From Myxococcales bacterium (GTDB taxonomy: Bacteria; Myxococcota_A; Polyangia; Haliangiales; Haliangiaceae): DNA of 64,000 nucleotides. This document shows, one piece after another, positions 19,265 to 28,615 of the stretch. The translations under genes and the position numbers were made by a program. The stretch is taken from the NCBI GenBank assembly GCA_016794525.1, contig JAEUJY010000155.1, positions 1-64,000 of the forward strand, read 5' to 3'. The notes beneath the pieces were generated by a model. It saw only the letters and a list, made by a program, of their open reading frames with translations. It had not been told where the DNA came from and did not search any database. Every line of letters starts with the position of its first letter. The first letter of the stretch is position 1.

Positions 19265-20689
19265 GTGACGCGCGTGCTCCTCGCGCTGGCTGATGTTGGA
19301 CTCGGGATCCCGACCCAGGAGGGGCTCGAGCGGCTGGGGCGCGACGTGCGGTGGTCGGCGGCCCACGCGGCGGGGCCGGCGCCGGGGATGGCGCCGCTGC
19401 CGGACGTGGTGGTGGTCGACGCCGACGGCGACGGCGCGGCGCTGGCCGCGGCGGTCGAGGCGTGGCGCGCGCTCGATCCGCCGCCGGGCATCCTGGGCCT
19501 CGGCCTGACCGCGGCGGCCGCGGGCCACGCGACGGCGTGCCGGATCCCGCTGTGCTCGCCCGGCGCGACCGCGACCGAGCTGGCGGCGGCGATCGACGCG
19601 GCGGCGCGGATGCGGCTGGCCGCGAGCATGTCGCCGGCGCTGGCGCGGCGCGCGCTCGACCTGCCGGCCGACGCGCCGCCGGCGATGGTGACCGCGGCGG
19701 CCCGCACGGTCGACGTCGAGCTGGCGCGCGCGGCGCTGCGCTGGCACGCCCACAGCTACGCCACCGCCACCGAGGTCGTCGCCGAGCTGCGCGCGGCGCG
19801 GGCGCTGATCGTCCCCGAGATCGAGACCCTCGGCCAGCTGTCCGGAACCCGGACGGTGCAGACGGTGGTGCGGGCCGGGCCGCTCGAGCCCTACGCCACG
19901 GCGCGCCTGCTGTGGGTGCTGGCGTCGCTGGGCGCGGTGACGTTCTCGCCCGAGCCGATCGACGCCGCGACGCCGGCGCGGCGGGCGCTGCGCGAGCTGC
20001 GCGCCCACCTGCGGGCCCGCGCGGCGCGCCTCGATCGCGGCACCTTCTACGACGTGCTCGAGGTGCCGCCGGCGGCCGAGACCGAACACGTCATGACCGC
20101 GGTGGCGTTGCTCGAGCGCCGCTACGGCCTCGCCGCCACCAGCGCCCACGACCTCGGCGACTGCGCCGCGCTGGCGGCGCCGGCCTGGGATCAGATCGAG
20201 CGCGCCAAGAAGGTGCTCCTCGACATCGCGTCGCGCGGTCGCTACAACGACTGGCTGCGCGACCACTGGTCCGAGATCCGGACGTCGTGGGCGATCGACG
20301 CCACCGCCACCCGCGCCGCGGGCGAGGCCTACGCGCGAGCCCAGCACGCCCTGGCCGCCGGCGATCCGCACCGCGCCCTGTCGGAGGCCGCGGCGGCGGC
20401 CCGCCTCCACCCGGGCCACCCCGACTACGAGACCGGCCTGGCCTGGGCCCGGTACCGGGTCGAGGTCATCGGCGGCGCCGACGCCGCGGCGGCCGCGCGC
20501 CGCGAGCGCAAGGTCGCGACCGCCGCCACCGCGGGCGTCCGGCCGTGGCCGCGGGCGCTGGTCGCGCTGGCGCTCCTGTGCATCGCCGATCGCGACGCCG
20601 ACAGCGCGCGCTGGCACCTGCGCGAGGTGCTGGCGATCGATCCCGGCTCGCCCGCCGCCCGCCAGCTGATGACCCGCCTCGGCGGCTGA
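19265..20689 (+). CDS. J-domain-like / TPR cytoplasmic protein
   Basis: 474 residues from the GTG at 19265. The first 110 residues form an alpha/beta region resembling a degenerate receiver (VVVDADGD, GLTAAAAG). A helical region follows, then at about 255-340 a segment like TFYDVLEVPPAAETEHV ... RYNDWL. That has the helical layout of a J-domain as found in myxobacterial DUF4388/DnaJ-like proteins, though no HPD is present. The C-terminus looks like two TPR helices (YARAQHALAAGDPHRALSEA; WHLREVLAIDPGSPAA). It is probably a scaffold rather than an enzyme. Family assignment is tentative. It has no signal peptide. It ends convergently with the porin gene, 150 bp apart, with no clear element between. 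Confidence 0.7.
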   Translation: MTRVLLALADVGLGIPTQEGLERLGRDVRWSAAHAAGPAPGMAPLPDVVVVDADGDGAALAAAVEAWRALDPPPGILGLGLTAAAAGHATACRIPLCSPGATATELAAAIDAAARMRLAASMSPALARRALDLPADAPPAMVTAAARTVDVELARAALRWHAHSYATATEVVAELRAARALIVPEIETLGQLSGTRTVQTVVRAGPLEPYATARLLWVLASLGAVTFSPEPIDAATPARRALRELRAHLRARAARLDRGTFYDVLEVPPAAETEHVMTAVALLERRYGLAATSAHDLGDCAALAAPAWDQIERAKKVLLDIASRGRYNDWLRDHWSEIRTSWAIDATATRAAGEAYARAQHALAAGDPHRALSEAAAAARLHPGHPDYETGLAWARYRVEVIGGADAAAAARRERKVATAATAGVRPWPRALVALALLCIADRDADSARWHLREVLAIDPGSPAARQLMTRLGG

Positions 20690-20839
20690 TCCGACCGATC
20701 GCAGCGCGGGCGCCGGGAGTCTCGCGTCGTGGGGGGAGGCTCGGCGGGGGCCACCGACGTCGCCGACGAATCTCCCAGGGTCACGCGGCGCGGTGAACCA
20801 CCTGCCTCCACCTGGGCTCGGCGACGAGGCCCCAGCCGT

Positions 20840-22000
20840 TCAGAAGGCCGTGCCGAGCTGGACCGCGACCGCCTGGCGGTCGTTGACGTCGGCGGTGCCG
20901 AGCAGGCCGGCGGGGCGCAGCGCCTTGGCGTTCTGGTACGCGAACTGGGCCTGGGCCCGCCAGCGCTTCCACAGCCCGCCGGCGACGCCGACGACGACCT
21001 CGGCGGTGTCGTCGCGCTTGCGATCGGCGATCGCGTTGAACCAGCCCGCGCCCAGGTACGGCTCGACGTAGCGCGCGCCGCTGTCGGCGCCGCCGAACCG
21101 GTAGCCGGCGGTCAGCGCCGCCGCGGCGAACGGGCGATCGTCGTCGCCCAGCGCCGCGGCCCCGAGGTGGCTGGTGCCGTACATCGCGTCGCCCCACAGC
21201 CGCAGCCCGACGCCGGCGTCGGCCAGGTCGACCTCGAGCTCGAGGCCGGCGTTCCAGTAGCGCGCGACGTCGCTGCCGTAGTTGACGACGCGCGACGCGC
21301 CGACGATCGCGACGCTGTAGCTGGGGCACGGCTCGACGCCGACGCGCGCGGCGACGGTCAGGCCGCCGCCCTCGTCGACCAGGCCGGGCTGCTGGCCACC
21401 TGCGGTGCGGATGCCCTGGGCCACCGCCAGCGTCACCGACGGCCGGGCCACGCCCTTGCCCTTCCAGCGCAGCTCCATCGCGCTGCGGCGGCCGGACGCG
21501 CCGAGGCCATCGGCGACGACGTCGGCGACCATGCCGCGACCGATCGTCGGCAGCGTCCACGACGAGGTCTGCTCGATCGCGCCCACCGGCAGCTTCATCC
21601 GGCCGGCGCGCAGCCGCAGCCCGTGGTCGAGGTCGAGCTCGACGAAGGCGTCGCGGATGCCCGACTTGGCCGCCTCGTAGGAGACCTTGGCCCGCAGCTG
21701 CTCGCGCCACTGGTAGTCGACGCCGATCCGCGCGCTGGCCAGCGTCAGCTCGCTGGTCCAGTCGCCGCCGCCGAGCGCGGTCTCCTCCTTGGTCGCGGCG
21801 CCGCGCGCGAAGACGCGGCCGTGGACCTCGAGGGTGTCGCCCTGCTTGCGCTTGGCCTCGTCCTTGGCCTTCTTCTTCTGCTTCTTGGCGGCGGCCAGCG
21901 CCGCGGCGTCGGCGTCGTCGGTGGCGTCGTCGGCCGCCGCCGGCTGGATGGACGGGGCGGCGACCGCGACGGTCAACGCGAACACGATCAGGCTACGCAT
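20840..22000 (-). CDS. outer-membrane porin-like protein (phosphate-porin O/P type layout)
   Basis: 386 residues from the ATG at 22000, with a GAGGT ribosome site. The signal peptide ends QPAAAD. A short Lys/Ala-rich coiled region (KKQKKKAKDEAKRKQ) precedes alternating amphipathic strands with many Gly/Tyr/Trp turns, and the protein ends in Phe, the usual outer-membrane beta-barrel signature. The layout of coiled N-terminus plus a barrel with RAGRMKLPVG resembles porin O/P family proteins. The solute is unknown. It lies 27 bp after the 22028-22720 lipoprotein gene and is likely co-transcribed with it. Confidence 0.75.
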   Translation of the reverse strand: MRSLIVFALTVAVAAPSIQPAAADDATDDADAAALAAAKKQKKKAKDEAKRKQGDTLEVHGRVFARGAATKEETALGGGDWTSELTLASARIGVDYQWREQLRAKVSYEAAKSGIRDAFVELDLDHGLRLRAGRMKLPVGAIEQTSSWTLPTIGRGMVADVVADGLGASGRRSAMELRWKGKGVARPSVTLAVAQGIRTAGGQQPGLVDEGGGLTVAARVGVEPCPSYSVAIVGASRVVNYGSDVARYWNAGLELEVDLADAGVGLRLWGDAMYGTSHLGAAALGDDDRPFAAAALTAGYRFGGADSGARYVEPYLGAGWFNAIADRKRDDTAEVVVGVAGGLWKRWRAQAQFAYQNAKALRPAGLLGTADVNDRQAVAVQLGTAF

Positions 22001-22027
22001 CTTCGACCTCGACGCGGCGGCGCGTCG

Positions 22028-22720
22028 TCACGGGAGGGTGTACGAGACCAGCTCTTCGGTCTGATCGCCAGTTTCCTTGATCTTGCCGACGCCGGCGGCG
22101 AACCAGAACATCTTGTCGGCGGCGCCCGAGGTCACCTTGTGCAGCCGCAGCGCGGTGAACGTGCCGGCCGGCACCGTCACCGACTCGGCGGTGGCCTCGA
22201 CGGTCCACGTCTCGTCCTTGGCGATCGTCGTCGTGACGTTGGCCGAGTCGGTCGTCACCTCGGTGTACGAGACCTGCCAGCTCGCGCCCATCGCGAGGTG
22301 CGCGGGCGTCTCGTCGATGCGGATCTTGTCGGGCGTGTAGATGGTGTCGACGTTCTTCACGTTGGCGAGGTCGAACGTCTGCTCGCGGTGGCGGGTGATG
22401 CTGGTGCAGCGATCCTCCTGCCAGCTCACGGTCGCGCCGTCGATCTTGGCGGTGCGCACGCGGAACGCGGTGACCCCGGCCTTGGCGCCGCCGACGTCCT
22501 CGAGGGCCTCGACCGTGCTGCTCTTGTCGACCGGCGTGCCCACCAGCGGCGTCACGCGGTAGGTCCACGTCGCGCCGACCGCCAGCGGCAGGTAGCGCTG
22601 CGCGCGCGGCGTGGTGCACTCGACGGGGCCGGGCGCGTCGACGCCCGACGCGACGTCGTCGCCGCACGCGGCGAGCGAGAGAGCGAGGATCAGGCAGGCG
22701 CTGAGACGGGCGAACGACAT
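22028..22720 (-). CDS. secreted lipoprotein, unknown function
   Basis: 230 residues from the ATG at 22720 (ATG at 22762 is an unlikely longer start). The signal ends ILALSLAAC, a clear lipobox. The mature domain is beta-rich with repeating Thr/Val strands (GATWTYRVTPLVGT, WTVEATAESVTVPAGTF). It resembles a class of myxobacterial lipoproteins with an ordinary all-beta fold and no catalytic motif. Both a -10-like TAGCCT and an AGGT ribosome site are present upstream. It is followed by the porin gene. Function not recognised. Confidence 0.75.
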   Translation of the reverse strand: MSFARLSACLILALSLAACGDDVASGVDAPGPVECTTPRAQRYLPLAVGATWTYRVTPLVGTPVDKSSTVEALEDVGGAKAGVTAFRVRTAKIDGATVSWQEDRCTSITRHREQTFDLANVKNVDTIYTPDKIRIDETPAHLAMGASWQVSYTEVTTDSANVTTTIAKDETWTVEATAESVTVPAGTFTALRLHKVTSGAADKMFWFAAGVGKIKETGDQTEELVSYTLP

Positions 22721-22730
22721 CTTGACCTCG

Positions 22731-22736
22731 AGGCTA
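22731..22736 (-). promoter_or_regulatory. -10-like TAGCCT before the 22028-22720 lipoprotein
   Basis: TAGCCT on the minus strand ends 10 nt before the ATG at 22720, with GAGGTC in between. The 164-bp gap up to the pseudokinase gene shows no other clear element. Confidence 0.35.
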
Positions 22737-22884
22737 GGGGCGGCGTCGCGTGACGGCGACATCGCGTGATTGTAGCGGCCACGCGACGGCGGCGCGACCG
22801 AGCGCCCACCTCCGGTGATGGTTTCCACGCGGTGTACGAAACCTGCGCACGCTTCAGGTCCGCGTCGGGTTTCCGCGCCGCGGC

Positions 22885-24108
22885 TCACCCCGCCGCCAGG
22901 TAGGTGATGATCAGCGTCGCGAAGAACAGCAGGAGCGCGCCGCCGACCAGGAACAGCGGATCGCGCCACAGCGGGCGCCGCGGCGGCGGCGGCGGCAGCG
23001 CCACCAGCATCGCCGGCGGCGCCAGCGGCATCGGCGGCATCGGCGCTGGCATCGGCGCTGGCATCGGCGGCGGCGCGCTGCCCGGCGGCGGCACCGGCAC
23101 CGGCGCGATCGCGGTGGCCTCGTCGAGCGCCGCCACCGTCATCGTCGGCGCCACCGGGGCGGCGGCCGGGACGTTGCTGCGCGGCGGCGGGCCCGGCGTG
23201 ACCATCGGCGGCCGCGGCACCGACACCGAGATCACGTCGAACGGGTTGCCCGCCGCCGGCTCGCGGGTGTCGACCACCGAGTCGACCGGCATCCACCGCG
23301 GCACCGGCGCGGCGCCGGCCGGCGCCCACAGGCTCTGGTCGGGGCGCGGCGGCAGCTCGGGCCGCGGCGGCGCGATCGGCACGTCGGGCAGGTAGCGGCT
23401 GACCATGTGCGCGACGCGGTCGGGCCCGACCGCGAGGCCCTCGTCGACGACGCAGCGCTCGAGCGCCGCGCGCAGCGCCTCGGCCGACGCGTAGCGCTTC
23501 GCCGGGTCGGGCGCCAGCGCCTTGCGCAGCACGTCCTCGATCGACTGCGGCACGTACGGCACCGCCTGCGAGGTCGGCACCGGCATCAGCCCGTCGCGCA
23601 ACGCCAGGCCGGTGGCCGCGCGCAGCAGGATCGCCGCCAGCGCGAAGACATCGGCGCGGCGATCGATCGCGGCGCCGTCGGCGCGCTGCTCGGGGGCGGC
23701 GTAGGCGGGGTCGGGGCCGGGCACGCCGCGCACGCCGCACAGCCGCTCGAGGCCGGCGATCCGCGCGACGCCGTCGAACCCGATCGTCACCAGCGGCGGC
23801 GCCAGCGTGCCGTGGATCAGCCGCACCGCGGTGCCCTTGGCGTCGCGCAGCTCGTGGAGGAAGTGCAGGCCGCGGGCGCAGTCGCGGATCACCGCCAGCA
23901 GCTCGGGCAGCGGCAGGCGCTCGGGGAACGCGGCGTCGATCAGCGCGCCGAGGTCACGGCCGCTGACCTGCTCGAGCATCAGCCGCGGCCCCGACGCGAC
24001 GTGGTGGACGCCCAGCACGCGCACGACGTTGGGGTGGCTGCCGTGGGTCGCGAACCACGTGGCCCGGGTGGCCGAAACCACCAGCGCGGTCGGGGCCGAG
24101 GCGTCCAT
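22885..24108 (-). CDS. membrane-anchored Ser/Thr pseudokinase
   Basis: 407 residues from the ATG at 24108. It aligns with the C-lobe of Hanks kinases: HPNVVRVLGVHH, a hinge, HFLHELRD, the catalytic-loop position HGTLAPP (normally HRDLKPxN), GLERL where DFG should be, YAAPEQ retained, and RRADVFALAAIL. The N-lobe is missing its glycine loop and VAIK lysine. It therefore lacks all three catalytic signatures and is predicted to be inactive, acting as a scaffold or sensor. A Pro-rich linker (PMPAPMPAPMPPMP) leads to one C-terminal membrane helix (about 385-405). It is divergent from the CotH gene across 59 bp. Confidence 0.85.
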   Translation of the reverse strand: MDASAPTALVVSATRATWFATHGSHPNVVRVLGVHHVASGPRLMLEQVSGRDLGALIDAAFPERLPLPELLAVIRDCARGLHFLHELRDAKGTAVRLIHGTLAPPLVTIGFDGVARIAGLERLCGVRGVPGPDPAYAAPEQRADGAAIDRRADVFALAAILLRAATGLALRDGLMPVPTSQAVPYVPQSIEDVLRKALAPDPAKRYASAEALRAALERCVVDEGLAVGPDRVAHMVSRYLPDVPIAPPRPELPPRPDQSLWAPAGAAPVPRWMPVDSVVDTREPAAGNPFDVISVSVPRPPMVTPGPPPRSNVPAAAPVAPTMTVAALDEATAIAPVPVPPPGSAPPPMPAPMPAPMPPMPLAPPAMLVALPPPPPRRPLWRDPLFLVGGALLLFFATLIITYLAAG

Positions 24109-24153
24109 CCGTCGCCTATCAAATCACATCCGCCGCCGCGCCGCCTGCTGGGG

Positions 24154-24159
24154 TACGCT
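24154..24159 (+). promoter_or_regulatory. -10-like TACGCT before the CotH gene
   Basis: TACGCT ends 8 nt before the ATG at 24168. It is identical to the hexamer before the MoxR gene. Confidence 0.35.
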
Positions 24160-24167
24160 CCTCGGCC

Positions 24168-25343
24168 ATGCGCTGGGTCGTCGCCGTCGCCGCGATCGTC
24201 GTTGGGTGCGGGGGCGCCGCCGAGGGCGGCGACGATGGGGGCGCGCCCGACGGGCCACCGATCGACCTCAGCGCGCCGATCTACGATCCGGCGACGGTGC
24301 TGCAGGTCGAGCTCAGCCTCGACGCGACCGCGCTGGCCGCGCTGGCGGCCGAGCCGCGGGTCTACGTCCGCGGCGCGGCGCGGATCGGCGGGGAGCCGGT
24401 GGCCGACGTCGGCGTGCGGCTCAAGGGCGAGTGGAACTTCCGCGACCTGACCGCCAAGGCGCCGTTCAAGCTGAAGTTCGACGAGTTCGTGCCCGGCCAG
24501 CGCTTCCACGGGCTGGCGCGGATGACGCTCAACAACGCGCTCGAGGATCCGTCGTGGGTCGCGGAGCGCCTGACCTACCAGCTGTACCGCGACGCCGCGC
24601 TGCCGGCGCCGCGCGCCAACCTGGCGTGGGTGACGGTCAACGGCGAGCCGTTCGGCCTCTACGTCAACCTCGAGACCGAGGACAAGCACTTCGTCGGCCG
24701 CTGGTTCGCCGACGCCGGTGGCAACCTCTACGAGGAGCACGGCGCCGAGTTCACGGCGGGCAGCGAGGGCGGCTTCGAGCTCGAGACCAACACCGCCGCC
24801 CCCGACACCTCGGACCTGACGCGGCTGTTCGCCGCGGTCGACGCGGCGTCGCCGGCCAGCTTCACCGCCGACGTCGGCGCGGTGATCGATCTGCCCCGGT
24901 TCCTGCGCTACTGCGCGTACGAGGCGGCGGTGTGGCAGTGGGACGGCTACTGCTACACGCGCTTCGGCCCCAACAACTTCCGCACCTACCACGACCCCGC
25001 CGCCGATCGCTTCCACCTCATCCCGTGGGGCATGGACATGTCGTGGAAGCCGCACGAGCCGACCCTCGACGTCTTCGACGCGCGCGGGCTGATCTTGCAG
25101 AAGTGCCTGGCGTCGCCGGCGTGCGCCACCGCCTACCGCGCCGAGCTGGCCGCGGTCGCCGACGCGCTGGCCGCGCGCGACCTCGGCGCGCTGGTCGACG
25201 GCTGGGCCGCGCAGGCGCGCCCGCTGGTGGCGATGGATCCCCGCAAGGAGATCAGCGACGCCGACTTCGAGGACGCGGTCACCGTCGTGCGCGACGTCGC
25301 GGTGGGCCGCGTGGCCGATCTCCGCGCGCAGCTGGCGCGGTGA
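24168..25343 (+). CDS. CotH-family protein kinase, lipoprotein
   Basis: 391 residues from the ATG at 24168. Signal MRWVVAVAAIVVGC is a lipoprotein signal. The body shows CotH hallmarks in order: a beta-rich N-part (VRLKGEWNFRD), KLKFDEF, GLYVNLETED, GNLYEEHG, then the catalytic-type segment WDGYCYTRFGPNNFRTYHD and HLIPWGMDMSW. CotH proteins are atypical secreted kinases that phosphorylate surface proteins; known members act in spore coats, and exported versions are common in Myxococcota. The substrate here is unknown. It is divergent from the pseudokinase gene. A hairpin at 25412-25437 lies downstream. Confidence 0.88.
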   Translation: MRWVVAVAAIVVGCGGAAEGGDDGGAPDGPPIDLSAPIYDPATVLQVELSLDATALAALAAEPRVYVRGAARIGGEPVADVGVRLKGEWNFRDLTAKAPFKLKFDEFVPGQRFHGLARMTLNNALEDPSWVAERLTYQLYRDAALPAPRANLAWVTVNGEPFGLYVNLETEDKHFVGRWFADAGGNLYEEHGAEFTAGSEGGFELETNTAAPDTSDLTRLFAAVDAASPASFTADVGAVIDLPRFLRYCAYEAAVWQWDGYCYTRFGPNNFRTYHDPAADRFHLIPWGMDMSWKPHEPTLDVFDARGLILQKCLASPACATAYRAELAAVADALAARDLGALVDGWAAQARPLVAMDPRKEISDADFEDAVTVVRDVAVGRVADLRAQLAR

Positions 25344-25411
25344 GCACGCCGGGCGTGCGCCGCGACCGCGGATCGCGCAGCAACCGTCCAGCGCCGCCGG
25401 CGATCGTGCAG

Positions 25412-25437
25412 CGATCGTGCACCGCGGTGCGTGATCG
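25412..25437. terminator. hairpin between convergent CotH and small membrane genes
   Basis: CGATC-GT-GCACCGCGGTGC-GT-GATCG is an inverted repeat with two stems (5 and 4-6 bp) around a GT/GT mismatch. It sits in the 103-bp convergent gap and could stop transcription from both sides. No T-tract follows, so it is only a candidate. Neighbouring GATCGTGC repeats (25401 on) belong to the same structure. Confidence 0.45.
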
Positions 25438-25446
25438 TGGGCGCGA

Positions 25447-25587
25447 TCAGGTCATCATGACGACGACCATCACCATGATGAAGGCGCACATGTAGAGCGT
25501 CCACAGCAGGACCTCGACGCCGACGAGGAAGGTCGAGCCGGTCGGGTAGGAGGGCACCAGGTGGGTAGGCGAGGTTTCGGTGGTCAT
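25447..25587 (-). CDS. 46-residue single-pass membrane protein
   Basis: ATG at 25587, stop at 25447-25449. The sequence begins MTTETSPTHLVPSYPTG and continues with a hydrophobic helix (VEVLLWTLYM ... MVMVVVMM) covering about residues 24-45. It lies 42 bp downstream of hemN in the same direction, so it is likely on the same transcript. Its small size and hydrophobicity recall accessory subunits of terminal oxidases (CcoQ/CcoM or CydX types), but no family match is claimed. Codon positions show the usual high third-position GC except in the Met-rich helix. The ribosome site is weak. Confidence 0.55.
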   Translation of the reverse strand: MTTETSPTHLVPSYPTGSTFLVGVEVLLWTLYMCAFIMVMVVVMMT

Positions 25588-25629
25588 GGCGAGCTCGCGG
25601 GTCGGGTGATCAGGGTCGCGGGAGCGGGA

Positions 25630-27012
25630 TCAGACGGTGGCCGAGCCTCGGCGCGTGCCGGGCGTGTGGTAGCGGTCGAAGCGAGCGCAGACGTTCCGGA
25701 TGAGCACGCGGCCGAGCGGCGTGGTGTGCACGCGGCGGGTGGCCGGATCGAACTCGGCCAGGTCGGCGTCCTCGCGCAGCGCGGTCAGCGCGTCGGCGAA
25801 GTAGGCCTGGCTGTCGATCTCCCAGCGGCGGTCGAGCGCGGCGAGGTCGAGCTCGCCGGTGCACATCAGCGTCGTGATGGCGTCGCCGCGGATCCGATCG
25901 TCGTGCGACAGCGCGAGGCCGCGGTTGACCGGCAGGCCGCCGGCCGCGAGCGCCTCGTCCCACGCCGCCACCTCGCTGTGGTTCTGCCAGTGGGCCCGCG
26001 GCGTCGACGAGATCGACGAGGCGCCGACGCCGATCACCGCGTCGGCCAGGCGCTCGGCGTAGCCCTGGAAGTTGCGGGTCATCCGGCCCTCGGCGGCGGC
26101 CCGGGCCAGCCGCGAGGTCGGCTTGGCGAAGTGGTCGAGGCCCAGCGCGACGTAGCCGGCGGCGCGCAGCCGCTCCGACGCCGCCACCACCAGCGCGGCC
26201 CGCTCGTAGCGGTCGGGCAGCCGCCCCTTCTTCTCGAGCATCCGCTGCTGCGGCCGCATCTCGGGGACGTGGGCGTAGCCGAACAGCGCGATGCGATCGG
26301 GCGCCAGCGCGATGACCTCGTCGAGGGTGACCGCCATCGACGCCTCGGTCTGCCGCGGCAGGCCGTAGATCAGATCCATGTTGAGGTCGTCGACGCCGGC
26401 GGCGCGCACCGCCTTCACCAGCGCGGTGGTCTCGGCGACGCTCTGGTGGCGGCCGATGATCTCCTGGACCGCGAGGTCGAAGTCCTGGACCCCGATCGAC
26501 ACCGTGTTCCAGCCGGCGGCGGCCAGCGCGTCGATCTGCTCGGGCGTGGTGGCGCGCGGGTCGAGCTCGATCGAGCGGCGCGCGTCCGGCGTGACCGTGA
26601 AGTAGCGCCCGATCGCGGTGGCCAGCTTGGTCAGCGCGTCCGGCCGCAAGAAGTTGGGCGAGCCGCCGCCGAGCGACACCTCGGTCACCGGCGCCGGTGC
26701 GCCCAGCGCCTCGGCCACCCGCACCATCTCGGTGGCGATCGTGTCGACGTAGGCGTCGCCGCGGTCGGCGTTGCGGCTGATCGTGACGTTGCAGCCGCAG
26801 TACCAGCACAGCGACCGGCAGAACGGCACGTGGACGTAGAGCGACAGCGGCGCGCGCTCCTTCCCCAGGCGCGCCAGCTCGCTCTTGGCCAGCCGGTCGG
26901 TCTGGGGACCGAACGCGGTGGCGGGCGGGTAGCTGGTATAACGGGGCGCCACCATCGCCCGGTCGGCGATCGACTCCACGCAGGGCAACGCGACAGCTGG
27001 AGCAGCGCTCAT
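25630..27012 (-). CDS. hemN: oxygen-independent coproporphyrinogen III oxidase
   Basis: 460 residues from the ATG at 27012. Radical-SAM signature HVPFCRSLCWYCGC supplies Cys65, Cys69 and Cys72 for the [4Fe-4S] cluster, plus the HemN-specific fourth Cys74. GGGSPN and the C-terminal HemN domain are present, and length fits true HemN rather than HemW. The enzyme decarboxylates coproporphyrinogen III to protoporphyrinogen IX without oxygen, supplying haem when oxygen is low. It is divergent from the NtrC-type regulator across 151 bp and near the cbb3 operon, a common grouping for micro-oxic respiration. An upstream extension to 27216 overlaps the divergent gene and is rejected. Confidence 0.93.
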   Translation of the reverse strand: MSAAPAVALPCVESIADRAMVAPRYTSYPPATAFGPQTDRLAKSELARLGKERAPLSLYVHVPFCRSLCWYCGCNVTISRNADRGDAYVDTIATEMVRVAEALGAPAPVTEVSLGGGSPNFLRPDALTKLATAIGRYFTVTPDARRSIELDPRATTPEQIDALAAAGWNTVSIGVQDFDLAVQEIIGRHQSVAETTALVKAVRAAGVDDLNMDLIYGLPRQTEASMAVTLDEVIALAPDRIALFGYAHVPEMRPQQRMLEKKGRLPDRYERAALVVAASERLRAAGYVALGLDHFAKPTSRLARAAAEGRMTRNFQGYAERLADAVIGVGASSISSTPRAHWQNHSEVAAWDEALAAGGLPVNRGLALSHDDRIRGDAITTLMCTGELDLAALDRRWEIDSQAYFADALTALREDADLAEFDPATRRVHTTPLGRVLIRNVCARFDRYHTPGTRRGSATV

Positions 27013-27147
27013 GGCGCATGGCTCTTTCACGAGTCGTGCCGCCCAGATGGACGCCCTCGGCGGCCGGCGCTGCGCAATGACTGCGCTGCCTTCCGACCGC
27101 CCCGGAAGAATGACGCAAGGGTTGCGGGGACAGCCACCCCCGTTGCT

Positions 27148-27161
27148 GGCATGATTCTCGC
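27148..27161 (+). promoter_or_regulatory. weak sigma-54-like site at the NtrC-type gene
   Basis: TGGCATGATTCTCGCT has GG (27148-27149) and GC (27160-27161) at the correct 10-nt spacing but two mismatches to consensus. Predicted start of transcription near 27173 would require translation from the in-frame GTG at 27176 instead of 27164. Speculative. Confidence 0.25.
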
Positions 27162-27163
27162 TC

Positions 27164-28611
<1,448 letters not shown>

Positions 28612-28615
<4 letters not shown>

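Noticed and set aside
27013-27163. FNR/Anr box in the hemN-NtrC gap
   Set aside because: No TTGAT-N4-ATCAA-like dyad is present; only weak half-sites.
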